60,954 bases of DNA from an uncultured Oscillospiraceae bacterium (GTDB taxonomy: Bacteria; Bacillota; Clostridia; Oscillospirales; Ruminococcaceae): NCBI GenBank assembly GCA_910587135.1, contig CAJULF010000013.1, positions 1 to 60,954 of the forward strand, given 5' to 3'. The notes beneath the pieces were generated by a model, which made no database searches, was not told where the DNA came from, and saw nothing but the letters and a program-made list of their open reading frames with translations. Both the position numbers and the translations under genes were made by a program. Below, one piece after another: positions 34,513 to 43,360 of the stretch. Position 1 is the first letter of the stretch. Each line of letters starts with the position of its first letter.

Positions 34513-35209
34513 ATGACAGACCTGGAATTAAGAAAAAAAGCCTCCGAAATTGCGACTCGGTTTCGCAATAATACAATATCGGATGAGGAAATTATTCTTC
34601 AAATCAAGGAGATACCCGAACTCGTCCATACAAAATGCTTGTCGGACTCAAATCTGTTTCTTTCCGCGGTTCTCGCAAACCGTTTTTTCGGTGGCAATGG
34701 CACTCAGCGATATGGGGGCTGATATCCATTGGACGAATAAGGCAAGTATGATCCACGGAAACGCATTGAATGTCGCTCACACTCCTCAACAGGTGGAGCA
34801 GCTGCTTGCACTCGGTATTGAGATTGAGAGGAATCTGCTGCTCTCCAACCCGATTGAAAATCCCGCCATAGTGGCGGCAGAGCATAACGACGCCACCATG
34901 TTGCTCTACTGGCTGGCAAAGCAAAAGGAACTTTTTGCGGACGATGCGGAATACGTCGGGGAGCTTTATTATGCAGCCATAAATATGGTTTCCATGATGA
35001 ATCAATACGATATGCTTTCCTGCGTCATGGCGGACGATAAACTGTTCAGTATTCTCGAGAATATCTATTCCAAAGAAGACGATGTAAGTTCTGTACGTTT
35101 GTATCTCCGCGCGCCGGGGCATATCGGCGACAAGAGCTTGTACGCCAGAAAAAAGGAGCTTCAGAAGACATTGAACGCAAGGAAAAAGGAATTGTCTTTC
35201 GCAATGTAA
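34513..35209 (+). pseudogene. Ankyrin-like hypothetical gene, frameshifted
   Basis: The start (MTDLELRKKASEIATRF, ATG at 34513) and the rest (from SVAMALSDMGADIHW) are in different frames. Removing one T from the run of six Ts at about 34682-34687 joins them into one protein of about 231 residues: SAVLANRF then SVAMALSDMGADIH. The repeated helix pairs and GADIHWTNK-type turns resemble ankyrin repeats. The change could be inactivation, phase variation at the homopolymer, or a sequencing error. A GAAAGGTG ribosome site remains intact. Confidence 0.7.
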
Positions 35210-35305
35210 ATCGCTTTTTATCGGGCATTATCTTGGAAAGGGCGGCTGCCTGTACGGCAAGTCAATGAAAAATTCGTAAGGTTTGACTATATCTAATACC
35301 AATTC

Positions 35306-35388
35306 CTCATTGAAAGTGTACACAAAGAATCTTCGCAAAAACCATATTTCGGAGTTTTTACTCGATTTTTTGTACACTTTCTAATGAG
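35306..35388 (+). mobile_element. Family C palindromic element, copy 1 (83 bp)
   Basis: An 83-base element with ends CTCATTGAAAGTGTACA and TGTACACTTTCTAATGAG, and an internal CGCAAAAACCATAT block. A second copy of the same length in opposite orientation is at 41891-41973. It lies 43 bases upstream of the MoxR gene. No coding capacity; a MITE by structure. Confidence 0.75.
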
Positions 35389-35431
35389 AATAATTATAAA
35401 CATCAAAACGAAGGGTAAAAGGGAGCAAATT

Positions 35432-36376
35432 ATGCAGGGACAACATCTGATTTCGCAGCTTTCGGATGAGATTTCAAAGGTTATCAAGGGCAAGGACGAA
35501 GCCGTTATGATGATACTTACCGTGCTTCTGGCGCAGGGGCATGTGCTGATAGAGGACGTGCCGGGAGTGGGAAAGACCACTCTTGCGATGGCTTTGGGAA
35601 AAGCTACGGGACTTGGCTTCAGGCGCGCTCAGTTTACGCCTGACGTTATGGCTTCGGATATAACCGGCTTTACCATGTTCAACAAGGAGGAGAACCGCTT
35701 TGAGTACCGTTCGGGACTGGTAATGACCAATATCCTGCTGGCGGACGAGATAAACCGCACATCTCCCAAAACGCAGTCGGCGCTGCTGGAAGCTATGGAG
35801 GAGAAGCGTGTGACCGTGGACGGCGCTGTACACCGTCTGCCCGAGCCGTTTATGGTAATAGCCACGCAGAACTCACAGGGATATGTGGGAACATTCCCGC
35901 TGCCCGAAGCGCAGCTCGACAGATTTATGGCGAAGATAAGCATGGGATATCCCTCCGTTGCCGAGGAAGCAACGATGATGATGGAGCGCCTTGGGGAAAA
36001 TCCCGTGAACGACGTGGATAATATAATGTCCGCGGAACAGCTTCAGCACTGCATTGAGGAGGTGCAGGAGGTTGAGTTCGCGTCGGGGCTTTGCAGATAC
36101 GTCGCGGAGCTTTCCGCCGCCACCCGCCGTCATTCCGCCGTGGAGCTTGGGGTCAGCCCGCGCGCTTCCCTTGCGATAATGAACGCCGGACGTGCCTACG
36201 CTTATATCAACGGCAGGGATTATGTTGTTCCCGAGGATATAGTAAGGCTGCTTATGCCTGTTTACGCCCACAGAATAGTGTTAAAGCAAGAAACGCGCCT
36301 GAGCCGCTTCAATATCCGCTCTGTACTTGAGGATATAGTGTCCTCCGTTACTCCTCCCGTAAGAGGTAAGAGGTAG
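35432..36376 (+). CDS. MoxR family AAA+ ATPase
   Basis: A 314-residue ATPase with Walker A EDVPGVGKTT (about 39-48), Walker B LLADEINR and sensor IATQNSQG; LPEAQLDRF is the MoxR signature. MoxR proteins act as chaperones for partner proteins, and the next gene (DUF58) is the standard partner. AAAGGGAG lies before the ATG at 35432. The last residues (RGKR) and stop are encoded by a gaggtaag simple repeat, so the C-terminus may be slightly altered. Confidence 0.92.
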   Translation: MQGQHLISQLSDEISKVIKGKDEAVMMILTVLLAQGHVLIEDVPGVGKTTLAMALGKATGLGFRRAQFTPDVMASDITGFTMFNKEENRFEYRSGLVMTNILLADEINRTSPKTQSALLEAMEEKRVTVDGAVHRLPEPFMVIATQNSQGYVGTFPLPEAQLDRFMAKISMGYPSVAEEATMMMERLGENPVNDVDNIMSAEQLQHCIEEVQEVEFASGLCRYVAELSAATRRHSAVELGVSPRASLAIMNAGRAYAYINGRDYVVPEDIVRLLMPVYAHRIVLKQETRLSRFNIRSVLEDIVSSVTPPVRGKR

Positions 36377-36412
36377 AGCCTTATCTCTTACATCTGAAAG
36401 GGGGAAGTGTCA

Positions 36413-37606
36413 ATGCGCAGAAACAGGGTAATATATATATTGGCGGTTATCGGCTGTCTTGTTTTCTCGGCGGTTTACAGAAGCAGACTTTCGGCGGTGC
36501 TGCTGGCGGCGGTAGCGGTGTATCCCGTGCTGGCGCTCCTGCTTACGGCTGCGGGGATTTTATGCATTAAGGCGGAGTTTACCGAGGAAAGGTCTATATA
36601 CGAAAAAAACGTTCCGTTTGATTTGCAGATCAGGCTCAACAACCGTTTTATTTTTGCCTACGCGCCCGCGGAGCTGCTTTGCGTATTTCCCGACAGGGAT
36701 ACGGGCATATTCTCGGTAAGGCATATTTATGCTTCGGTCGCGCCGCTTGGAAAGTGTATGATATCGGTGAACTGTCTGCATAAATACCGCGGCAGCTATA
36801 CGTCGGAGATACGAAAGCTCTCGGTGTACGACCCGCTGCGGATAATTAAGCTGACAAAAAATGTCAAAAAGGAAATGCAGCAGATATTCCTTCCGCGCAA
36901 GATAGGTCTCGGGGATCTGACAGTGGTTTCGGAGAATGATCGCAGTAGTGCTCCCACTCGGTTTTTCACGGGGGACAAGGAAGATTTCTCTCATGTACGG
37001 GAGTACCGATTGGGGGACGTGATACAGCTTGTGCACTGGAAGCTCACCGCAAAGCAGGACGAGCTGATGATAAAGCAGTTTGACGAGATAACGGACAAGC
37101 GCGCGGCGGTGTTGTGCGATTACGGCTTTGAGGGCAACGAAACGGGTCTGCTTCTCAGGGCTGACGGAATAATAGAAACCGCCATTGCTTTTGCTCTTTC
37201 GGCGGTAGAGGCGGGAGTAAAGGTCAAGGTGGATTTCGGGACTGCCGACCGCGGATTTGTCAGCGAAATAAGCGACAAGGCAGGCTTTGACAGATTTTAC
37301 AGACTTATGGCGGTACTGCCCGCAAGGGTAGAGGTAGCGGAGTTCGGCAGGCTTATCGATACTGTTGACAGGAACAATACTTCGGTTATTTTTCTGGTTA
37401 CGGGCAGGCTGACCGAGGAGCTGATATGCCGCGCGGATATTCTCGCGGAGAGCTTTTCGGGAATGGTGGTGCTTGCGTTCGTAAATATCGGCGGCAGCGA
37501 GCTGGAACCCGCCGCGGAGGGCAGGGGATTTGTCTTTCTGAATATCCGCGGAGATGATGAAAACGGATTGAGCAGAGCGATAGAGAACGCGTTCGCGGGA
37601 AATTGA
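36413..37606 (+). CDS. DUF58 domain membrane protein
   Basis: A 397-residue partner of the MoxR ATPase. Two N-terminal membrane helices (about 8-20 and 27-48) precede a soluble region; YRLGDVIQLVHWKLTAKQDE (about 205-225) is the DUF58 signature, followed by a von Willebrand A-like fold. The ATG at 36413 is 8 bases after GAAAGGGGG; a GTG at 36407 is also possible. The transglutaminase-like third member often seen downstream is absent; a family B repeat comes instead. Confidence 0.88.
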   Translation: MRRNRVIYILAVIGCLVFSAVYRSRLSAVLLAAVAVYPVLALLLTAAGILCIKAEFTEERSIYEKNVPFDLQIRLNNRFIFAYAPAELLCVFPDRDTGIFSVRHIYASVAPLGKCMISVNCLHKYRGSYTSEIRKLSVYDPLRIIKLTKNVKKEMQQIFLPRKIGLGDLTVVSENDRSSAPTRFFTGDKEDFSHVREYRLGDVIQLVHWKLTAKQDELMIKQFDEITDKRAAVLCDYGFEGNETGLLLRADGIIETAIAFALSAVEAGVKVKVDFGTADRGFVSEISDKAGFDRFYRLMAVLPARVEVAEFGRLIDTVDRNNTSVIFLVTGRLTEELICRADILAESFSGMVVLAFVNIGGSELEPAAEGRGFVFLNIRGDDENGLSRAIENAFAGN

Positions 37607-37621
37607 CCATTCAATTTGTAT

Positions 37622-37803
37622 GTTTGTAGAAAAGACCTATTTGCAACGCAATGTCGACGCATGAAATTTCAAAAAGTACACATTTGCCGAACGGCAAATG
37701 TGTACGGTTTCCGCAGTCGCGCAGAGCGAAGCGGAGCGTGAGTGCGGAAATTTTGAAATTTTTTTAAATAATCCAATTTAGGTCAACCTTTATATACAGA
37801 CTG
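37622..37803 (+). repeat. Family B structured repeat, copy B2 (182 bp)
   Basis: Full-length copy 3' of the DUF58 gene, same orientation. The hairpin GTACACATTTGCC/GGCAAATGTGTAC with loop GAAC is perfect; the second helix is CCGCA...TGCGG; the tail is GGTCAACCTTTATATACAG. Here a terminator follows the repeat but none precedes it. The rest of the 481-base gap holds the terminator and the nrdD promoter. Confidence 0.85.
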
Positions 37804-37834
37804 AAACAGCGTTAATATAAAACGCTGTTTTTTG
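37804..37834 (+). terminator. Terminator 3' of repeat B2
   Basis: AAACAGCGTT/AACGCTGTTT with a short AT loop followed by TTT, directly after the CTG that ends the repeat. It is the probable terminator of the MoxR-DUF58 transcript. Confidence 0.75.
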
Positions 37835-38004
37835 TTGAATAATATAATGGGGATATTTGCCGTAGATTGTCAATAAAAATTCAGCCTTAAAATTTGCGTC
37901 AAAACGTTATCTGATCGTATTTTTGTTGTTTTGTCAATTTTGGTTATGTATGAAATATACGAAAAAGGTAAAGAAAATTGTGCACTATTTTTTGAAAAAG
38001 TCTG

Positions 38005-38033
38005 TTGACTTGTACAATAAAATGTGATATCAT
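38005..38033 (+). promoter_or_regulatory. Promoter of nrdD
   Basis: TTGACT (38005-38010) and TATCAT (38028-38033), 17 bases apart, about 50 bases before nrdD. I looked for paired NrdR boxes (ACACWATAT type) and found none convincing. Confidence 0.65.
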
Positions 38034-38087
38034 ATTAGTAATCTACTATATTTAGCGGAAAGATCAAGCGAACGAAAGGAAATTGCA

Positions 38088-40208
38088 ATGATTCATGTAG
38101 TTAAAAAGGACAATACCAAAGAGGAGTTCAACGTGCAGAAGGTGGTAAATGCCGTGAACAAATCTGCCTGCCGCGTTATGTACAGCTTTACTCCCGAAGA
38201 GATAGATTTTATATGCAGATTTGTTACAGATAAGGCTGAATCTATGCATAAGGAAGAAATTTCCATAGCGGAAATGCACAATATTGTCGAGGCGGCGTTG
38301 GAAGCTACCAATCCCGCCGTCGCAAAAAGCTACAAGGATTATCGGAACTACAAGCAGGATTTCGTGCATATGCTTGACGAGGTTTACAAAAAGAGCCAGT
38401 CCATAATGTATATAGGCGATAAGGAGAACAGCAACACCGACAGCGCTCTTGTTTCCACCAAGCGCAGTCTTATTTTCAACGAGCTCAACAAGGAGCTTTA
38501 CCAAAAATTTTTCATGACCACCGAGGAGCTTCAGGCATGCCGCGACGGGTATATCTACGTTCACGATATGTCTGCGCGCCGAGACACCATGAACTGCTGC
38601 CTGTTTGACGTCAAGAGTGTGTTGGAGGGCGGTTTTGAGATGGGAAATCTCTGGTATAACGAGCCTAAGACGCTGGCGGTCGCTTTTGATGTTATAGGAG
38701 ATATCACGCTTTCCGCGGCAAGCCAGCAGTACGGCGGGTTTACCGTACCAAGCGTCGATCTGCTGCTTGAGCCTTACGCCGAAAAGACCTATCAGAAGCA
38801 GCTTGATCGGTATAAATCACTGGGACTTTCCGACGAGGTTGCGGAAAGAGAAGCACTCGCGGACGTTAAGGTGGACTTTGAGCAGGGCTTTCAAGGGTGG
38901 GAATACAAATTCAACTCCGTTTCCTCCAGCCGCGGTGACTATCCCTTTATCACCATGACCGCGGGCACGGGAACAGGGCGGTTTGCGAAAATGGCAAGCA
39001 TTACCATGTTGGACGTCCGCCGCAAGGGACAGGGAAAAAAGACCTGCAAAAAGCCCGTTTTGTTCCCGAAAATAGTGTTCTTGTATGATGAAAATCTCCA
39101 CGGACGCGGCAAGCCTCTTGAGGACGTTTTCAACGCGGGAGTGGCATGCTCTCAGAAAGCAATGTACCCCGACTGGCTGTCACTCACGGGAGAGGGCTAT
39201 GTTGCCGATATCTACAAGAAATACGGAAAAATAATCAGCCCGATGGGCTGCCGCGCGTTTCTGTCACCGTGGTTTGAGCGCGGCGGCATGGAACCCGCTG
39301 ACAACAAGGATCAGCCCATATTTGTAGGGCGATTCAATATCGGCGCGGTATCACTTCACCTGCCAATGATATATGCCAAGGCGCAGCAGGAGAGCCGCGA
39401 CTTCTTTGAGGTTCTGGACTACTACCTCAATCTAATCCGCCGTATCCATATCCGCACCTATGACTATCTGGGAGAAATGCGCGCCAGCACCAATCCTCTC
39501 GCCTATTGCGAGGGCGGGTTCCTGGGCGGTCACCTCGGTATACATGATAAGATAAAGCCGCTTCTCAAGGCAGCAACAGCGTCCTTCGGGATCACGGCGC
39601 TGAACGAGCTGGAGCAGCTTGCTTCAAAGCATTCCATTGCGGAGGACGGCGAGTTCTCGCTTAAGGTAATGGAGCATATCAATAAGCGCATAGGGGAGTT
39701 CAAAAAGGCGGACGGTCATCTTTACGCAATTTACGGCACTCCCGCGGAGAATCTCTGCGGCTTGCAGGTGCAGCAGTTCCGCAAAAAATACGGCATTGTG
39801 GAGAACGTTTCCGACCGCGAGTATGTCAGCAACAGCTTCCACTGCCATGTCAGCGAGGATATCACGCCGATAGAGAAGCAGAACCGCGAGGAGCGCTTCT
39901 GGAATCTCTTCAACGGCGGCAAGATACAGTATGTGCGCTATCCCGTGGATTACAACAAGGGCGCGGTGGAAACGCTTGTACACCGCGCGATGGACAAGGG
40001 CTTCTATGAGGGAGTGAACCTCTCGCTTGCCTACTGTGACGACTGCGGGTATCAGCAGCTTGAAATGGACGTCTGCCCGAAATGCGGCAGCTCCAACCTC
40101 ACCAAAATAGACCGCATGAACGGATATCTGTCCTATTCCAGGGTAAAGGGCGACACAAGGCTTAACAGCGCTAAAATGGCGGAGATAGAGGATAGAAAGA
40201 GCATGTAA
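38088..40208 (+). CDS. nrdD: Anaerobic ribonucleoside-triphosphate reductase
   Basis: A 706-residue class III reductase that makes deoxynucleotides without oxygen using a glycyl radical. An ATP-cone (1 to about 95) carries VVKKDNTKEEFNVQKVVNAV. The core includes MNCCLFDV and the C-terminal zinc site has CDDCGY and CPKCGSS. The radical glycine is G679 in RMNGYLS, where a Cys is often found two residues earlier (RVCGYL); the Asn variant occurs at a tolerant position. The activase NrdG follows after one intervening gene. Confidence 0.96.
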   Translation: MIHVVKKDNTKEEFNVQKVVNAVNKSACRVMYSFTPEEIDFICRFVTDKAESMHKEEISIAEMHNIVEAALEATNPAVAKSYKDYRNYKQDFVHMLDEVYKKSQSIMYIGDKENSNTDSALVSTKRSLIFNELNKELYQKFFMTTEELQACRDGYIYVHDMSARRDTMNCCLFDVKSVLEGGFEMGNLWYNEPKTLAVAFDVIGDITLSAASQQYGGFTVPSVDLLLEPYAEKTYQKQLDRYKSLGLSDEVAEREALADVKVDFEQGFQGWEYKFNSVSSSRGDYPFITMTAGTGTGRFAKMASITMLDVRRKGQGKKTCKKPVLFPKIVFLYDENLHGRGKPLEDVFNAGVACSQKAMYPDWLSLTGEGYVADIYKKYGKIISPMGCRAFLSPWFERGGMEPADNKDQPIFVGRFNIGAVSLHLPMIYAKAQQESRDFFEVLDYYLNLIRRIHIRTYDYLGEMRASTNPLAYCEGGFLGGHLGIHDKIKPLLKAATASFGITALNELEQLASKHSIAEDGEFSLKVMEHINKRIGEFKKADGHLYAIYGTPAENLCGLQVQQFRKKYGIVENVSDREYVSNSFHCHVSEDITPIEKQNREERFWNLFNGGKIQYVRYPVDYNKGAVETLVHRAMDKGFYEGVNLSLAYCDDCGYQQLEMDVCPKCGSSNLTKIDRMNGYLSYSRVKGDTRLNSAKMAEIEDRKSM

Positions 40209-40234
40209 ATATGCGGAGATGTTGATGTGATTTT

Positions 40235-40921
40235 ATGGGCAAGTCGAACAAAAGCCCCAAATATCGTCTTGTCCTGCCTGAGAAATCGTGGCTTCTTGCG
40301 GCGGCAGCCTGTGCGTCAGTCGTTTTTTGGCTGAGTGCAATCGGTATTCATACCGAGCGAGGAGAGTTTATATTTGGTTTTCCTTATTTTGTGAATTTTC
40401 AGGCGGCGCGCGGCAGCAGCTATTTCATACTCTATCTGGGATTCGATATTATTCGCTTTGTGGGTGGGGTACTGACTATTGCCGCGCCGTTTGTTAAGAG
40501 AAAAGGTTTGCGGCTTTTGGCGGTGGCAGAGCTATTCAGCGATGCGGAAGCGATTTGGCTTTTTATTAGCACATCTTCCACACTTGAGTGGAATTTTACC
40601 CTTATAGCATTATGGGTGCTGGTATGTGTCATATTTGCCGCTCTGTCTTGTGCGCCTTCTATAGCTTGCGCGGTAGTTCTGCTGCTTTGCGACGCGGGCA
40701 GACTGCGGAACAAGAAAACTATTATTATCGTTGTTTTGATATACGCAGCGATATCAGCGCTGGCTTTTGTGGGAAATTTATTTGTGGGCAACACGGATTA
40801 CGGCAACCTTTCCGCGGGATCAATCGTTTTGTATAAATTGATGAATGCGGCTTCGCTGCTGCTTGGCTGCGCTCCGACAATACTTATGGCGCTGTCGCTT
40901 GAAGTCAGATATGAAAAGTGA
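40235..40921 (+). CDS. Multi-spanning membrane protein, unknown
   Basis: A 228-residue protein with about six hydrophobic segments and a basic N-terminus (MGKSNKSPKYR). No family recognised. It has a weak ribosome site, so translation may depend on read-through from nrdD. Its position between nrdD and nrdG is unusual, since those two are normally adjacent. Nothing in it suggests a role in nucleotide reduction. Confidence 0.65.
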   Translation: MGKSNKSPKYRLVLPEKSWLLAAAACASVVFWLSAIGIHTERGEFIFGFPYFVNFQAARGSSYFILYLGFDIIRFVGGVLTIAAPFVKRKGLRLLAVAELFSDAEAIWLFISTSSTLEWNFTLIALWVLVCVIFAALSCAPSIACAVVLLLCDAGRLRNKKTIIIVVLIYAAISALAFVGNLFVGNTDYGNLSAGSIVLYKLMNAASLLLGCAPTILMALSLEVRYEK

Positions 40922-40954
40922 TTTTTGTACAATAAAATTTTCGGGAGAGTTAAA

Positions 40955-41443
40955 ATGCGTTACCATAATATAACTACCGACGATATGCTTAACGGGGACG
41001 GACTTCGCACCGTGCTCTGGGTGGCGGGGTGTACTCACCGCTGCGAGGGCTGCCATAATCCCATCACATGGGATATCGAAGGGGGAATACCCTTTGACGA
41101 AGCGGCGGAAGCGGAGCTGTTCGATAAGCTCTCCGAGGATTATATAAGCGGTGTCACGTTCAGCGGCGGCGATCCGCTTCACCCGCAAAACCGCGATGAT
41201 ATAACCCGTCTGGCGACAAAAATAAAAGCCGATTTTCCCGAAAAAACGCTTTGGCTGTATACGGGCTTCGACTGGGATGAAATAAAGGAGCTGGATATAA
41301 TCCCGCTGTTGGACGTGGTAGTGGACGGACGCTTTATAAAGTCTCTGCTGGACGCTAAGCTGCATTGGAAAGGAAGCTCCAACCAACGCGTGATTGATGT
41401 CAAGGAAACGCTGCGGTTGGATAAAATCGTGCTTTTTGACTGA
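40955..41443 (+). CDS. nrdG: Anaerobic ribonucleotide reductase activating protein
   Basis: A 162-residue radical-SAM enzyme that installs the glycyl radical on NrdD. The iron-sulfur cysteines are C26, C30 and C33 in GCTHRCEGCHNP. TFSGGDPLHP is the SAM-contact GGDP motif, and the length is normal. I start at 40955 behind GGGAGAG; the open frame from 40925 has no family support. Confidence 0.95.
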   Translation: MRYHNITTDDMLNGDGLRTVLWVAGCTHRCEGCHNPITWDIEGGIPFDEAAEAELFDKLSEDYISGVTFSGGDPLHPQNRDDITRLATKIKADFPEKTLWLYTGFDWDEIKELDIIPLLDVVVDGRFIKSLLDAKLHWKGSSNQRVIDVKETLRLDKIVLFD

Positions 41444-41469
41444 TAACCCCAAAAACAGTTGGAAACCGA

Positions 41470-41503
41470 ATCCCCTTGAAATCAATCAAGGGGATCATTT
41501 TAT
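41470..41503 (+). terminator. Terminator of nrdG
   Basis: ATCCCCTTGA/TCAAGGGGAT (41470-41495) followed by CATTTTATTG, 27 bases after the nrdG stop. Confidence 0.75.
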
Positions 41504-41732
41504 TGTTAAATTGACTTTATCGCATATTTCATTTTTTATTGCTCCGCTTATTAACTTATGAGGTATTTCTGTATATGGGAGAGAAAAATCATGGGTTGGC
41601 AGGGGTTATGGTAATATCATGCTTAACGCCCTTTCTTGTGATAGCTCCCGAATAATATGCAAAATAATGACGCTCCCATTATTATACATATTAACATAAA
41701 AGTTATGGCAGCACTGCGCAAAGCTTGTGTGC
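41504..41732. other. Gene-free stretch between nrdG and repeats
   Basis: AT-rich sequence with no convincing gene, promoter or fold. Short ORFs here on both strands have no ribosome sites. It merges into the degraded end of repeat B4. Confidence 0.4.
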
Positions 41733-41879
41733 AGAATTTCCGCAATCACGCTCCGCTTCACTGCGTTTCGCTCTGCGCGACTAAGGAAACCGTACACATT
41801 TGCCTTTCGGCAAATGTGTACGGTTTGAAATTTCATGCGCCGACATTATGTTGTCAATAAACTTTTTCTTTAAGCTGAG
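41733..41879 (-). repeat. Family B repeat, truncated copy B4
   Basis: On the minus strand it starts CTCAGCTTAAAGAAAAAG (41879 downward), continues ATGTCGGCGCATGAAATTTC, then the perfect hairpin CCGTACACATTTGCC/GGCAAATGTGTACGG with loop GAAA, CTTAGTCGCGC and ATTGCGGAAATTC, and stops there; the GTCAACC tail is gone. It lies 3' of the minus-strand ABC permease gene in that gene's orientation. Confidence 0.8.
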
Positions 41880-41890
41880 TTATACTTATT

Positions 41891-41973
41891 CTCATTAGAA
41901 AGTGTCCAAAAAACGAGCCAAAACTCCGATATATGGTTTTTGCGAATATTTTTTGTGTACACTTTCAATGAAG
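41891..41973 (-). mobile_element. Family C palindromic element, copy 2 (83 bp)
   Basis: Same length and sequence plan as the copy at 35306-35388, inverted: CTCATTAGAAAGTGTCCA at one end and GTGTACACTTTCAATGAAG at the other. It lies 9 bases from the stop of the ABC permease gene, next to repeat B4. Confidence 0.75.
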
Positions 41974-41981
41974 AATTGGGA

Positions 41982-42674
41982 TTATATATCCGTTTCGCAG
42001 GATTTTTTCCCCGCCGCAAAGGATATCGCCAGCGCAGCGCCCGCAAGAACCGGAAGCGCTCCGTACATACATATCCTTAGGGTGCTTTCCGAAATGTCCG
42101 AGGCAAGCGTGCTTATAAGCAGCACTCCCATTGCTATGGCGAACAGAATGACCAGACTCACATAAAGCGCAGTTGTATATTTTGTACCGATTTTCATGGA
42201 TATAGGGAAAACGGGGCACAGAGTAATTATTTGCAGCAGTCCGCAGCACAGCGGCAGCGCTATCATCAGTTCAAGACCGATGTCAAACAGTAATGCCGCA
42301 AGAATATTGAATATAAGCGATACCCCGGTAAGCAGCCCGATTATCATAAGAGTGGCGAGTATCTTCCCGCCGATTATCTGCGTACCGCTTACGGGCATGG
42401 TGCGCTGCATTTTCATCCAGCCGCTTCGGGTGTCGTCCTCAAGGGTGTTCAGCAGGAAAGAGGAGTAAACTGTGATGGTGGTATAGTTTACAATTCCGTA
42501 TATCATTGCTCTTATGAGATTCATTTCCTCCGCGGACAGAAAGCTGTCTTCGGTTACCGCCATTCCGCCGCCTGCCATCATCAGCATGATATTCGGGAGA
42601 AGCATAAGCAGGAACGCGGCGAATATCTGAAATCTTACGCTGTAAATATCCTTTAAAATCAAGCCCTTCAACAC
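41982..42674 (-). CDS. ABC-2 type transporter permease
   Basis: A 230-residue membrane protein with six likely helices (about 15-36, 62-82, 105-128, 133-153, 168-190, 205-225). The start KGLILKDIYSVRFQIF and the TLEDDTRSGWMKMQRTMPVSG loop are typical of the small ABC-2 permeases found in YtrA-regulated operons. It overlaps the upstream permease by 7 bases. With the second permease and the ATPase it should form an exporter; substrates of such systems include antimicrobial peptides, but none is proven here. Confidence 0.82.
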   Translation of the reverse strand: MLKGLILKDIYSVRFQIFAAFLLMLLPNIMLMMAGGGMAVTEDSFLSAEEMNLIRAMIYGIVNYTTITVYSSFLLNTLEDDTRSGWMKMQRTMPVSGTQIIGGKILATLMIIGLLTGVSLIFNILAALLFDIGLELMIALPLCCGLLQIITLCPVFPISMKIGTKYTTALYVSLVILFAIAMGVLLISTLASDISESTLRICMYGALPVLAGAALAISFAAGKKSCETDI

Positions 42675-43360
42675 ACATCCCCCCTTCTTACCCTGTTAAG
42701 CAGTATCCAATAGAACAGCGCGTAAGTCAACGCCCCGATACCAACTACCCAAAAGAAAGTCAGATCCCGTGAGAAAAACTCCATTACTATTATCCATTTG
42801 TTTTCAAACAGATTAAATATGATCATTATCGGCATTACCCCACCGAAGCCCAGTATGATCCCTACTATAAGTCCCGCCTTTTCGGCGCTTTTCAGATATA
42901 CCACCAGCGGCAGGGAAGACCAGTCTATAAGCCCGATAATTATTGCAAGCGCCGCCAACAGCAGAATCCTGCCCGCGCCTATCATTCCCGGGTTTACCGC
43001 CCAAAAAACCAGCTGCATAAACACCGTTATCGCGAATGCTATCGCCATTGATATAAGATTTTTCAGCAGCTCCGCGGTCACGAATTTCGTCTTTGACATT
43101 CCCGCCAGAACATAGTCCGCAAAGCGGCTTTTGATATTTTTCTCGAAATCCCGCGCGAGATATTCCTCAACTATTGTCATCACTACAAACTGTATGCCAA
43201 GCATGAATATTGATATGAGCGGCAGCATTTCCGGATCGCTGCCCATACGGTTTCCCATAACGGATAATAAAGCCGTGCCTGCCGCCGCGACCAGCCCCGC
43301 CACTATAAAATAGGTCTTGTTAAGCAAAAGACCCGCATAAACCAAACCCTTCATAATCAC
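42668..43360 (-). CDS. ABC-2 type transporter permease, second subunit
   Basis: A 230-residue membrane protein with about six helices, paralogous in layout to the neighbouring permease (YAGLLLNKTYFIV start, LARDFEKNIKSRFADYVLAG loop). The ATG is inside the stop of the ATPase gene (4-base overlap), so translation is coupled. An internal ATG two codons later is an equally possible start. Confidence 0.82.
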   Translation of the reverse strand: MIMKGLVYAGLLLNKTYFIVAGLVAAAGTALLSVMGNRMGSDPEMLPLISIFMLGIQFVVMTIVEEYLARDFEKNIKSRFADYVLAGMSKTKFVTAELLKNLISMAIAFAITVFMQLVFWAVNPGMIGAGRILLLAALAIIIGLIDWSSLPLVVYLKSAEKAGLIVGIILGFGGVMPIMIIFNLFENKWIIVMEFFSRDLTFFWVVGIGALTYALFYWILLNRVRRGDVC

